Source of the DNA: Amycolatopsis decaplanina DSM 44594
GTDB lineage: Bacteria > Actinomycetota > Actinomycetes > Mycobacteriales > Pseudonocardiaceae
Direction: 5' to 3'
Assembly: GCF_000342005.1 (NCBI RefSeq)
Contig: NZ_AOHO01000074.1
Location: forward strand, 496,001 to 560,000
DNA: 64,000 bases
Shown here: positions 1-6,997 of the stretch, piece after piece
Layout: the number at the start of each line of letters is the position of its first letter
Position numbering within the stretch: position 1 is the first letter of the stretch
The notes under the pieces: generated by a model
What the model was told of the DNA's origin: nothing
The model's database searches: none
The model's input: only the letters and a program-made list of their open reading frames with translations
Program-made: the position numbers and the translations under genes

Positions 1-1
1 G

Positions 2-415
2 CTGCGCCGTTCCGGAGTGCCGAAACTGGTGCTGGTGAACGCGCACGGCGGCAACTACGTCCTGTCCAACGTGGTCCAGGAGTCGACGTCGCCGATGGCG
101 CTCTTCCCCGGCGTCGAGGGCTGGCAGGCGGCGCACGACGCGGCCGGGCTGGAGACGTCGCTGGACAGCGACATGCACGCGGGGGAACTGGAGACCTCCC
201 TTCTGCTGCACGCGCATCCTTCGCTGGTCCGGCCCGGCTTCGCGGAGGCGGACCAGCTGGCCGACGACAGGCGGCACCTGCTCACCGTGGGGCTGCGGCC
301 GTATTCGGAGTCCGGTGTGGTGGGGCGGCCTTCGCTGGCGACGGCGGAGAAGGGACGGCTGGTGCTGGAGTCACTGGTGGAGAGCTTCGGGGAGACTCTG
401 GCCGCGCTCGCTTGA
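2..415 (+). CDS. Creatininase-family amidohydrolase, 3' part (left end cut off by the window)
   Basis: The reading frame is open from the first bases and continues upstream of the GTG at position 17, so this is the C-terminal part of a longer gene. The visible NAHGGN and HAGELETS motifs are metal-binding signatures of the creatininase family. That family includes creatininase, MftE of the mycofactocin system, and the archaeal FAPy deformylase ArfB. The gene converges on, and overlaps by 45 bp, a GTP cyclohydrolase gene predicted to make FAPy, so a FAPy-deformylase-like role is the best contextual guess. MftE remains possible because the DNA to the left cannot be seen. Family assignment is firm; the substrate is inference. 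Confidence 0.85.
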   Translation: MRRSGVPKLVLVNAHGGNYVLSNVVQESTSPMALFPGVEGWQAAHDAAGLETSLDSDMHAGELETSLLLHAHPSLVRPGFAEADQLADDRRHLLTVGLRPYSESGVVGRPSLATAEKGRLVLESLVESFGETLAALA

Positions 416-1015
416 GCCGGCCAGGTCCAGATGCGGCAGGAAGTGGTGCATCCGTTCCTGTTTCGTCCGCAGGTACCGCAGGTTCTCGTCGTTCGGCGTG
501 ACCAGCAGCGGCACCCGCTCGCTGATCCGCACCCCGTGCCGTTTCAGCTGGTCGACCTTCGCCGGGTTGTTGGACAGCAGCCGCACCGACCGCACCCCGA
601 GATCGGTCAGGATCTCCGCCGCGGCACGGTAGTCGCGCGCGTCCACCGGCAGCCCGAGCGCGATGTTCGCCTCGACGGTGTCGAGGCCTTCGTCCTGCAG
701 CCGCATCGCTTTCAGCTTCGCGAGCAAGCCGATTCCGCGTCCTTCGTGTCCCTGTGCGTACACGAGGACTCCGGCGCCCTCGTCGACGATCGCCCGCAGC
801 GCGGCGGCCAGCTGGTCTCCGCATTCACAGTGCATCGAGCCGAACACGTCGCCGGTGAGGCATTCCGAATGGACCCGCGCCAGCGTGCCGAAGGTCGCGA
901 CGTCGCCGTGCACCAGCGCCATCTGCTCGGTGCCGTCGGCGTCCAGGTACCCATACGCGCGGAAAACGCCGTAATGGGTGGGCAGTCTGGTCTCCACGAC
1001 CCTCTCGACGGTCAT
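371..1015 (-). CDS. GTP cyclohydrolase II homologue with Tyr-to-Met change, predicted FAPy-forming (internal start)
   Basis: From the internal ATG at 1015 this is a 214-residue protein, the usual single-domain RibA length. The zinc cysteines (HSECLTG and HCECG, residues 52, 63 and 65), the EGRGIG loop and the arginine equivalent to E. coli Arg128 (VDARDY) are kept. The catalytic Tyr105 of E. coli RibA (KIRAY) is Met here (KLKAM, codon at 704-706). Streptomyces coelicolor SCO6655 has the same change and is known to release 2-amino-5-formylamino-6-ribosylamino-pyrimidinone phosphate (FAPy) instead of the riboflavin precursor. A dedicated role in a specialised pathway rather than riboflavin synthesis is therefore likely. 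The 3' end overlaps the convergent creatininase gene. Confidence 0.7.
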   Translation of the reverse strand: MTVERVVETRLPTHYGVFRAYGYLDADGTEQMALVHGDVATFGTLARVHSECLTGDVFGSMHCECGDQLAAALRAIVDEGAGVLVYAQGHEGRGIGLLAKLKAMRLQDEGLDTVEANIALGLPVDARDYRAAAEILTDLGVRSVRLLSNNPAKVDQLKRHGVRISERVPLLVTPNDENLRYLRTKQERMHHFLPHLDLAGSSERGQSLPEALHQ

Positions 1016-1963
1016 CGGGTTTCTCCTGTCTGTTCGGTGACTCCTGACAGAGCGCGCCAGCAGAATGCCCGCGCCGGGAAGGCTGGAGACGAGCGCGAGC
1101 ACGCCGTAGACGACGGCCACGGTGACGCCCTGCGCCGAACCGAGGCCCGCCGCGCCGAACAGCAGCGCGCAAACGCCTTCACGCGGGCCCCAGCCGCCGA
1201 TGTTCAGCGGCAGCCCCATCGCGAGCAGGGCGAGGATCATCAACGGCAGCAGGTCGCCGACCGGCGCGGTGACCCCGGCCGCGCGCGCGGCGACGACGAA
1301 CAAGGCGAGGTGCCCGGCCAGGGTGGCGGCCGAAAGCAGGCTCACGCCGGGCCAGGTCTCCTTGGTCAGCAGGCCGAGCCGCACGTCGGCGAGGGTGACG
1401 GCGAACCCGCGGCGCCATCTCGATCCACTGTGGATCCACCGCCTTCCGGCCGTCATCCCGGTGACGATGACCGCGAGAGCGAGCACGACGACCACGACGC
1501 CGGCGACCGTGACGATCCCGTCGATCGGCGGCGGCACCACGGAAGGCGCGCTGAGCACGACGGCGACCGAAGCGCCGATGACCATGATCTGCCCGGCCGT
1601 GCGCTCCAGCACCACCGCGCGGACGCCGCGCGGGACGTCACCGGCTTCGCGGCCGTGCTGCACGGCACGGTTGACGTCGCCGAGGACGCCCGCCGGCAGG
1701 ACACCGTTGAGGAACAAGGCGCGGTAGTACTCGCGGACGGCGCTCCCGAGCGAGAGCTCGAGACTGAGCCGTCGCGCGACCAGGCACCAGCGCCACGCGC
1801 TGAAGATCGTGGTGGCGAAACCGATCCCGAGCGCCGCGACGATTCCGCCGGCGTCGACTTCGCGTAGTCCGTCCAGGAACGCTCCGGTGCCCACGTGCCA
1901 GACGAGCACTCCGAGGATGGCGAGCGCGCCGAGGATCCGAAGCCAGGGCCAGAACCGTTTCAC
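371..1963 (-). CDS. UPF0104-type membrane domain continuous in frame with a GTP cyclohydrolase II-like domain
   Basis: One uninterrupted frame of 530 codons. Residues 1-310 form a polytopic membrane protein of the lysylphosphatidylglycerol-synthase-TM (UPF0104/YbhN) type, with about seven or eight hydrophobic segments and the conserved NIGGWGPREG stretch near residue 255. Residues 317-530 are a full-length GTP cyclohydrolase II domain. The start overlaps the methyltransferase stop (ATGA). No stop separates the two domains, but a good ribosome site (AGGAGA) and an ATG occur at the boundary (1015). A fusion protein, a separate cyclohydrolase, or both could therefore be made. A lost stop or a sequencing indel at the boundary is an alternative. 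UPF0104 proteins are often linked to lipid or lipid-linked glycan handling. Confidence 0.6.
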   Translation of the reverse strand: MKRFWPWLRILGALAILGVLVWHVGTGAFLDGLREVDAGGIVAALGIGFATTIFSAWRWCLVARRLSLELSLGSAVREYYRALFLNGVLPAGVLGDVNRAVQHGREAGDVPRGVRAVVLERTAGQIMVIGASVAVVLSAPSVVPPPIDGIVTVAGVVVVVLALAVIVTGMTAGRRWIHSGSRWRRGFAVTLADVRLGLLTKETWPGVSLLSAATLAGHLALFVVAARAAGVTAPVGDLLPLMILALLAMGLPLNIGGWGPREGVCALLFGAAGLGSAQGVTVAVVYGVLALVSSLPGAGILLARSVRSHRTDRRNPMTVERVVETRLPTHYGVFRAYGYLDADGTEQMALVHGDVATFGTLARVHSECLTGDVFGSMHCECGDQLAAALRAIVDEGAGVLVYAQGHEGRGIGLLAKLKAMRLQDEGLDTVEANIALGLPVDARDYRAAAEILTDLGVRSVRLLSNNPAKVDQLKRHGVRISERVPLLVTPNDENLRYLRTKQERMHHFLPHLDLAGSSERGQSLPEALHQ

Positions 1964-2778
1964 GCGGGCACCACCAGGAGATCTTCGTGCTGGATCACCG
2001 CGTTCAGCTCACCCGCCGCGCACTGCGCGAGCCGCCACCGCAGGTAGTCGTCCCCGTCCGGCGAGAGCTCCGGCCGCTGCTCGCAAGCGGCACCGACCCA
2101 GCCGGTGAGCCATTCCGCGGTCAGCACGGCCTGATCCGCCCCGAGCCGCCATGGGCTCGCAGCGCGCCGCACGGTGGCGCCGAGCCGTTCGAAGACCCCG
2201 AAGGCGACGTCCACCGCGTCCGGGCCGAGCAGCCACCTGCCGTCGGTCACCCTGCGCTGGTGCGCGTTGAAGGCGTCGGAGATCTCGATGTCGAACTTGT
2301 CCTTGGGCGACAGCACGACCCGGCCCGAAACGCTCAACGTGAAGAGGACCGCGCAGCCCGCTTTGACGCAGGCTTCCGCAAGCCGGGACATCTCTTCGGC
2401 GGTGAGCAGGTCGAGCAGTGCCGACGCCGCCACGAGGGTGGTCCCGGCGAGGTCCTCCGCGCGCAACTCGGTGATGTCACGCTGTTCGGTGACGACGGTG
2501 ACTTCGCTACCGTCCAAAGCGTGCTCCGGACGGCTGGTGCGGGCCAGCGCGTGGGTGAGCAGGTCGGGGTCGCGGTCGTGCAGGATCCAGCGCTGGCGGC
2601 CGGGCAGCCGCCTCGCCAGCCAGCGACCGAGCGAACCGGTCCCGCAGCCGAGATCCCGGATGACGACGTCGTCCTGTCCGCGCAGGAACGTACGCACCGG
2701 CTCGATCAGTTCGGTCGCGCGGGCGGCGGCGTCGGCGTCTTCACGCAACTGAAGCCAGCTGGGGGCGTACTTGGTCAT
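1960..2778 (-). CDS. Class I SAM-dependent methyltransferase
   Basis: A 272-residue protein with a Rossmann-type SAM site near residues 39-50 (IRDLGCGTGSLGRW), an acidic residue after strand 2 (ILHDRDPDLL), and a third motif around TLVAASALLDLL. No membrane segment or signal peptide. Its ATG overlaps the glycosyltransferase stop and its stop overlaps the next gene's ATG, so it sits mid-operon and is translationally coupled. The acceptor cannot be read from the sequence. Given its neighbours it may methylate an intermediate of the FAPy/pterin-like pathway. Confidence 0.85.
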   Translation of the reverse strand: MTKYAPSWLQLREDADAAARATELIEPVRTFLRGQDDVVIRDLGCGTGSLGRWLARRLPGRQRWILHDRDPDLLTHALARTSRPEHALDGSEVTVVTEQRDITELRAEDLAGTTLVAASALLDLLTAEEMSRLAEACVKAGCAVLFTLSVSGRVVLSPKDKFDIEISDAFNAHQRRVTDGRWLLGPDAVDVAFGVFERLGATVRRAASPWRLGADQAVLTAEWLTGWVGAACEQRPELSPDGDDYLRWRLAQCAAGELNAVIQHEDLLVVPA

Positions 2779-3842
2779 GCCGCCGTCCTTTCGCTCAGCA
2801 GTACGGCGGCGACGCCGCGGGCCGTCTCGTCCCAGCCGGTCAGCGTCTCGCGGCGAAGGCGTGCGGAGGCACGAAGACGGTCACGCAGTTCAGGTTCGGT
2901 GAGCCAGCGGCGGAGGGCCGCGGCCAGCGCTTTGACGTCCTCACCGGGGACGAGCATCCCGGGCACACTGCCGTCGGACGCTTGGCCGAGCGTGTCCGGC
3001 AGGGCGTCGACGGCGGTCGCCAGCACGGGAATGCCGTGCGCGAGCGCCTCGGTGACGACCATCCCGTAGGTCTCCGCGCGCGAAGGCAGCACGAGAAGGT
3101 CTGCAGCGGCGTACGTCGCTTCGAGTGCTTCGCCGGACCGCGGACCGGTGAGAGTGAACCGATCGCCGAGCGAGTGTCGCCGCAGGCGTTCGACGTAGCG
3201 GGTCTCGCGGCGGATGGCGCCGACGCACTCACAGCTCCACGGGAGATCTTTGAGCGACTTCAGCGCGTCCGCGAGCAGGCCTTGCCCCTTGCGCGGCGTC
3301 ACGTTGGCGACACAGACCAGGTGCGTGCCGTCCAGGCTCCCGGAAGCGACTTCGGCCTTGTCGACCCCAGGCGGCACCACGTGCACGCGGTGCGGGGCGA
3401 GGTCGTGGTGGTCGATCAGCCGTCGCGCCGCCCAGTCGCTGGTCGTGACCACTGCCTCGACCGCGCCGAGCGTCTCGGCCTCCAGCCGGTCCAGTTCGGC
3501 GGCGAGCGAGGGCGAAAGTCCCGTTTCGTCGGCCAGCGGCAGATGCACCAGCACCGCGATCGACAGCCGCCGGGCCGCGGGTCCGATCACCTCGGGCACC
3601 CCGCAGGCGACCAGCCCGTCGAGCAGGACCGCGGCACCGTCGGGCAGTTCGGCCAGCTCGCGCGCCAGCACCTTGCGCGCTTCGGTGTCGGGCCGCGGCC
3701 AGTTCCCGCGCACGGCGATCTCGTGAACCTCCATTCCCGCCGCGGCGAGACCGTCGCACAGACGTCTGTCGTAGACGTTACCGCCGCTGGGCGCGCTCAC
3801 GTCGTCGATGTCGTTGGGCAGGACGACGTGGAGGCCGGTCAC
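2775..3842 (-). CDS. GT4-family glycosyltransferase
   Basis: A 355-residue GT-B protein. The C-terminal half has the family-4 signature with the E-x7-E nucleotide-sugar motif (ETYGMVVTE) followed by ALAHGIPVLAT. The N-terminal half shows an acceptor-domain SGGNVYDRRL motif. The GTG at 3842 is preferred because it forms a GTGA overlap with the stop of the PTPS-like gene; a longer frame reaches 3866. Cytoplasmic, no transmembrane segments. It probably transfers a sugar to the small molecule or lipid built by this operon; donor and acceptor are unknown. Confidence 0.88.
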   Translation of the reverse strand: MTGLHVVLPNDIDDVSAPSGGNVYDRRLCDGLAAAGMEVHEIAVRGNWPRPDTEARKVLARELAELPDGAAVLLDGLVACGVPEVIGPAARRLSIAVLVHLPLADETGLSPSLAAELDRLEAETLGAVEAVVTTSDWAARRLIDHHDLAPHRVHVVPPGVDKAEVASGSLDGTHLVCVANVTPRKGQGLLADALKSLKDLPWSCECVGAIRRETRYVERLRRHSLGDRFTLTGPRSGEALEATYAAADLLVLPSRAETYGMVVTEALAHGIPVLATAVDALPDTLGQASDGSVPGMLVPGEDVKALAAALRRWLTEPELRDRLRASARLRRETLTGWDETARGVAAVLLSERTAA

Positions 3843-4237
3843 AGCGCACGCTCGTAACTCGCCCACGCGACGTGGGATTCGTGCAGCGAGACGGTGATCC
3901 CCTCGAGCCCGCGCGCCCCCTCACCGAGCGCTCCCGTGTGGACGCGGTCGGCGAGCCTGTCGGCGATGACCTTGGCGAGGAATTCCGTCGAGGTGTTGAT
4001 CCCGGCGAACTCGGGCACGTCGTCGAGGTTGCGATAGTTCAGGCCGGCGAGCACCGCTTTGAGCTCTTCGGTCGCCTTGCCGATGTCGACGACGATGTTG
4101 TCGGCGTCCAGTTCGGACCGGCGGAACGTCGCGTCCACCAGGAAGGTCGCGCCGTGCAGCCGCTGCGCGGGGCCGAACACCTCACCGCGGAAGCTGTGGG
4201 CCACCATGACGTGGTCGCGGACGGTGATACTGAACAA
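3839..4237 (-). CDS. 6-pyruvoyl-tetrahydropterin synthase / QueD-family protein, atypical active site
   Basis: A 132-residue protein with the T-fold layout of PTPS/QueD: AHSF near residue 14, LHGATF near residue 29, and the C-terminal HESHVAWASYE segment. Canonical members bind zinc through His...His-Gly-His and use a cysteine upstream of the HGH motif. Here the motif reads H-G-A and the usual Cys position carries no cysteine, so one zinc ligand and the catalytic thiol appear to be missing. It may act on a different substrate or by a different mechanism. It follows the MDR gene by 22 bp and overlaps the GT4 gene. Confidence 0.85.
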   Translation of the reverse strand: MFSITVRDHVMVAHSFRGEVFGPAQRLHGATFLVDATFRRSELDADNIVVDIGKATEELKAVLAGLNYRNLDDVPEFAGINTSTEFLAKVIADRLADRVHTGALGEGARGLEGITVSLHESHVAWASYERAL

Positions 4238-4259
4238 CGGACCTCCTCAGGTCGTGTCC

Positions 4260-5240
4260 TTAACGCGTGTCCTCCATCTGATAGGTGACACGGAGGCAGA
4301 GCGTTCCCGGTTCATTCGCGGCCAGACGCCCCACGACGTCGGGTAGTTCCCGGAAGCGGCATTCCCCGCTGACCAGCACTTCAAAGCCTGGATCGGCCAG
4401 AAGGCGCAAAGCGAGCGCCAAGCGGTCGGCGTAGCCGCGGTTCAGGCGACGGGACGGCGAGACCATGCCGACCTGGCTGCTGCGGATCGCCAACCGCCGT
4501 GAATGGAAGTTCTCGCCGAGCGGGACGCTGATCCGGCGGTCGCCGTACCAGCTCAGCTCGATGACCTCGCCCTCCGGCGCGAGCAGTTCCAGCGACCGCG
4601 CGAGCCCCGCTTCGCTCGCGCTGGCGTGCACGACGAGGTCGCAGTCGCCCAGCGCGTCCTCCGGTGTCGAAAAGTCGACACCGAGCGCTTCGGCGATCTT
4701 CGCGCGTTCCGGGTCGACGTCGATCAACTGGACCCTGGTCGCCGGGAAACCGGCCAGCAGTTTCGCGACGCTGCTGCCGACCATCCCGGCGCCGACCACG
4801 GCGATCCGGTCGCCGAGTTTCGGCGACGCGTCCCAGACGGCGTTGATCGCGGTCTCGATCGTCCCCGCGAGGATCGCGCGCTCCGGCGGGACCCCGCGTG
4901 GTACCGGCGTGACGGCCGATGCCGGGACGACGTAGCGCGTCTGGTGTGGATAGAGGCAGAAGACGACTTGCCCGACCAGGTCCTCCGGACCTCGTTCGAC
5001 CACGCCGACGTTGAGGTATCCGTACTTCACGGGCCCCGGGAAATCGCCTTCCTGGAACGGCGCGCGCATGGCCACACGTTGACTCGGCGGGACCTCGCCA
5101 CGGAAGACGAGCGTCTCGGTGCCGCGGCTCACGCCCGTGCACAGGGTGCGGACCAGCACCTCGCCGTCGCCGACCGGAGGGAGCGTGACGGGCCTGATCT
5201 CACCGTCACCGGAACCACTGAACCAGAAGGCGCGTTCCAT
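4260..5240 (-). CDS. MDR-family (zinc-type) dehydrogenase
   Basis: A 326-residue medium-chain dehydrogenase/reductase. Visible are the N-terminal CTGVSRGTE motif of the branch that contains bacteriochlorophyllide-type dehydrogenases, and a Rossmann nucleotide site IAVVGAGMVG near residue 155, with an acidic residue after beta-2 (LIDVDPERAK) suggesting NAD(H). The structural-zinc cysteine cluster is not evident. The ATG at 5240 is chosen because GAGAGG lies just upstream; the frame extends to 5285 without a comparable site. First gene of the minus-strand operon, 60 bp from the divergent phosphatidyltransferase start, so that interval should hold both promoters. Confidence 0.85.
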   Translation of the reverse strand: MERAFWFSGSGDGEIRPVTLPPVGDGEVLVRTLCTGVSRGTETLVFRGEVPPSQRVAMRAPFQEGDFPGPVKYGYLNVGVVERGPEDLVGQVVFCLYPHQTRYVVPASAVTPVPRGVPPERAILAGTIETAINAVWDASPKLGDRIAVVGAGMVGSSVAKLLAGFPATRVQLIDVDPERAKIAEALGVDFSTPEDALGDCDLVVHASASEAGLARSLELLAPEGEVIELSWYGDRRISVPLGENFHSRRLAIRSSQVGMVSPSRRLNRGYADRLALALRLLADPGFEVLVSGECRFRELPDVVGRLAANEPGTLCLRVTYQMEDTR

Positions 5241-5299
5241 CGTGTCCTCTCTTGCCGGACCCTGGAGCGGGGTCACCGCCACCATAACGAGGAGGCCTC

Positions 5300-5995
5300 G
5301 TGATCAATCCCGGAGTTTTCCTGGGGGTCCTCGTCCAGCTGGCACTGCTGGGGACGCTGGACGCCGTCGCCGGGCTGGGCCCGCTGGGCCGGCTCGCCGG
5401 AGCGGCCTACGGCCTCGCCGTGGGCGGATTCCTGACCTACGGCCTGCACCGGAGCACCGCGCGCTCCCTCGGCCCCGCCGACGCCGTCACGCTCGTCCGG
5501 TCCGGGCTGGTCGGCTGCGTGACCGCGCTGGTCGTCGACACCGCGGGCCGGGAGGTCGTCACGATGGTCGTCATCGCGTCGGTCGCCCTCGCCCTGGACG
5601 CCGTCGACGGCCAGGTCGCACGCCGCACCGGGACGGCGTCACCACTCGGCGCGCGCTTCGACATGGAGGTCGACGCGTATCTGATCCTGATCCTGAGCGT
5701 GGTCGTCGCGCAGTCGCTGGGTCCGTGGGTGCTCACGATCGGCGCGATGCGCTACGTCTTCGTCGCCGCGAGCAGGCTGTGGCCGTGGCTGAACACACCG
5801 CTTCCGCCGAGCATGGCGCGCAAGACGGTCGCCGCGGTCCAGGGCATCGTGCTGGTCGCGGTGGCTTCGACGGCCTTGCCGATCTGGGCCGGTTTCGTGG
5901 TCACGCTGGGCGCGCTGGGGTTGCTGGTGTGGTCGTTCGGACGCGACACGTGGTGGCTGCTGGAGCAGCACGCCTTCGCCGCCGCTCCCGCCTGA
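5300..5995 (+). CDS. CDP-alcohol phosphatidyltransferase
   Basis: A 231-residue integral membrane protein with the complete family signature D-x2-D-G-x2-A-R-x8-G-x3-D-x3-D (LDAVDGQVAR ... RFDMEVD) near residues 96-120, flanked by about six hydrophobic helices. Such enzymes move a phosphatidyl group from a CDP-activated lipid, or an alcohol phosphate, to an acceptor in the membrane. The GTG start has AGGAGG 5 nt upstream. It is divergent from the FAPy-type operon and shares its promoter region, suggesting the final product may be membrane-linked. Its TGA abuts the opposing tautomerase stop. Confidence 0.9.
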   Translation: MINPGVFLGVLVQLALLGTLDAVAGLGPLGRLAGAAYGLAVGGFLTYGLHRSTARSLGPADAVTLVRSGLVGCVTALVVDTAGREVVTMVVIASVALALDAVDGQVARRTGTASPLGARFDMEVDAYLILILSVVVAQSLGPWVLTIGAMRYVFVAASRLWPWLNTPLPPSMARKTVAAVQGIVLVAVASTALPIWAGFVVTLGALGLLVWSFGRDTWWLLEQHAFAAAPA

Positions 5996-6358
5996 TCACG
6001 CGTACTGCGCTTCGCCGTTCCCGAACGACCAGTTGACGAGGTCGGTCTCAGTGATCGTGACGAGCACGTTCCGCGGCTCGGTTCCCGAGTACTGCTCGGC
6101 GAGTTCCGCGATCCGCCGGTAGAGCGCCTTCTTCTGCTCGGCGGTGCGTCCGGGCCGCATGGTGATCGCGACGAACACGATCCCGTCGTCACGGTGGATG
6201 CCGAGGTAGTCGTCGTATTTGAGGGTGCTCCGGCCGTTGAGGACCTGGAAGCGGTCGTCGGCCGGGATGCCGAGCGTCTCGACCATCGCGTCGTGGACAG
6301 CGTTGCCGAGGGCTTCGAGCTTGTCGGTCCCGACAGCATCGATGCGGACGAAGGGCAT
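5996..6358 (-). CDS. Tautomerase-family protein (4-oxalocrotonate tautomerase superfamily)
   Basis: A 120-residue protein starting Met-Pro; Pro2 is the catalytic base of the superfamily once Met is removed. The long-form length suggests two fused beta-alpha-beta units. Arginine-rich TMRPGRTAEQKKALY near residue 70 resembles the trimerising helix region. It lies directly behind the TetR gene (1-bp gap) and is probably controlled by it. The natural substrate is unknown. Confidence 0.85.
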   Translation of the reverse strand: MPFVRIDAVGTDKLEALGNAVHDAMVETLGIPADDRFQVLNGRSTLKYDDYLGIHRDDGIVFVAITMRPGRTAEQKKALYRRIAELAEQYSGTEPRNVLVTITETDLVNWSFGNGEAQYA

Positions 6359-6359
6359 G

Positions 6360-6923
6360 TCACTTCTCCTTGGTGGCGAGCAGGCCGAGGGCGCCGTCGA
6401 CGGCTTTCGCGAACACGTCCGGAGATCCGGCGGCGCGGGCGAGGACGTACCCGCCCTGCAGCACCGCGACCAGCGCGGTCGCCGTGGCGAGCGGGTCGAG
6501 CGCGGCGTCGAGTTCCCCTGCCGTACGGCCCTCGTCGAGCAGTTCGGCGAGACGACCGGTGAGCCAGCCGAAGGTCTTCTCGACCGGCCTTCGCAGGTCG
6601 GGGTCGGCCATCACGTCGGGATCCTGGGTGAGCTTGCCGACCGGGCAGCCCTTGAGCACGTCGCGCTCGCGGCGCAGATAGACGGTGATGCGCTCGACGA
6701 CCGAGCCGGGACCGGAGAACTCGGCCTCCGCCCTGGCGCGCAGATCGTCGGCGTTGCGGCCGATCGCGGCGAGCGCGAGTTCGGACTTGCCCTGGAAGTG
6801 GTGGTACATGCTGCCCTGGCCGGCGCCGGAGCGCTCCTGGATCGCCTTCGGGCTGGTGCCGACGTAGCCGCGCTCCCACAGGAGCTCGCGAGTGCTCTCG
6901 ATGAGCTGTTCCCTCTTGTCCAC
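6360..6923 (-). CDS. TetR/AcrR-family regulator
   Basis: A 187-residue protein with an N-terminal helix-turn-helix (GYVGTSPKAIQERSGAG, then MYHHFQGKSELALA) and a helical ligand domain. The GTG at 6923 (VDKREQL) fits the usual family start; an ATG at 6938 would add five residues. A palindrome lies 10-28 bp upstream, so autoregulation plus control of the downstream tautomerase is likely. The inducer is unknown. Confidence 0.88.
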   Translation of the reverse strand: MDKREQLIESTRELLWERGYVGTSPKAIQERSGAGQGSMYHHFQGKSELALAAIGRNADDLRARAEAEFSGPGSVVERITVYLRRERDVLKGCPVGKLTQDPDVMADPDLRRPVEKTFGWLTGRLAELLDEGRTAGELDAALDPLATATALVAVLQGGYVLARAAGSPDVFAKAVDGALGLLATKEK

Positions 6924-6932
6924 ACCTAGACC

Positions 6933-6951
6933 GTACATACCAGTAGGTACA
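6933..6951. promoter_or_regulatory. Probable TetR operator
   Basis: Imperfect palindrome GTACATACCAGTAGGTACA (12 of 16 inner positions symmetric) immediately upstream of the TetR start. It resembles the TAC-TAC/GTA-GTA operators bound by many TetR proteins. The assignment rests on position and symmetry only. Confidence 0.5.
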
Positions 6952-6975
6952 GAAACAAGGCGGGGCACCCGAGGC

Positions 6976-6997
6976 CGCAATTAGTCACCTACATGCG
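6976..6997. repeat. CGCA...GTCACCTA...TGCG repeat unit at a gene end
   Basis: A 22-nt unit bounded by CGCA and TGCG with a GTCACCTA core. Related units occur at 33407-33468 (inverted pair) and 42737-42800 (two direct copies). Read on the minus strand it supplies the TAG stop of the GGDEF/EAL gene. Confidence 0.7.

Noticed and set aside
2..415. Calling the left-edge gene mftE of a mycofactocin cluster
   Set aside because: Only the family can be read; no mftA-F gene is in the window and the neighbour points to FAPy chemistry instead. Left open as an alternative.
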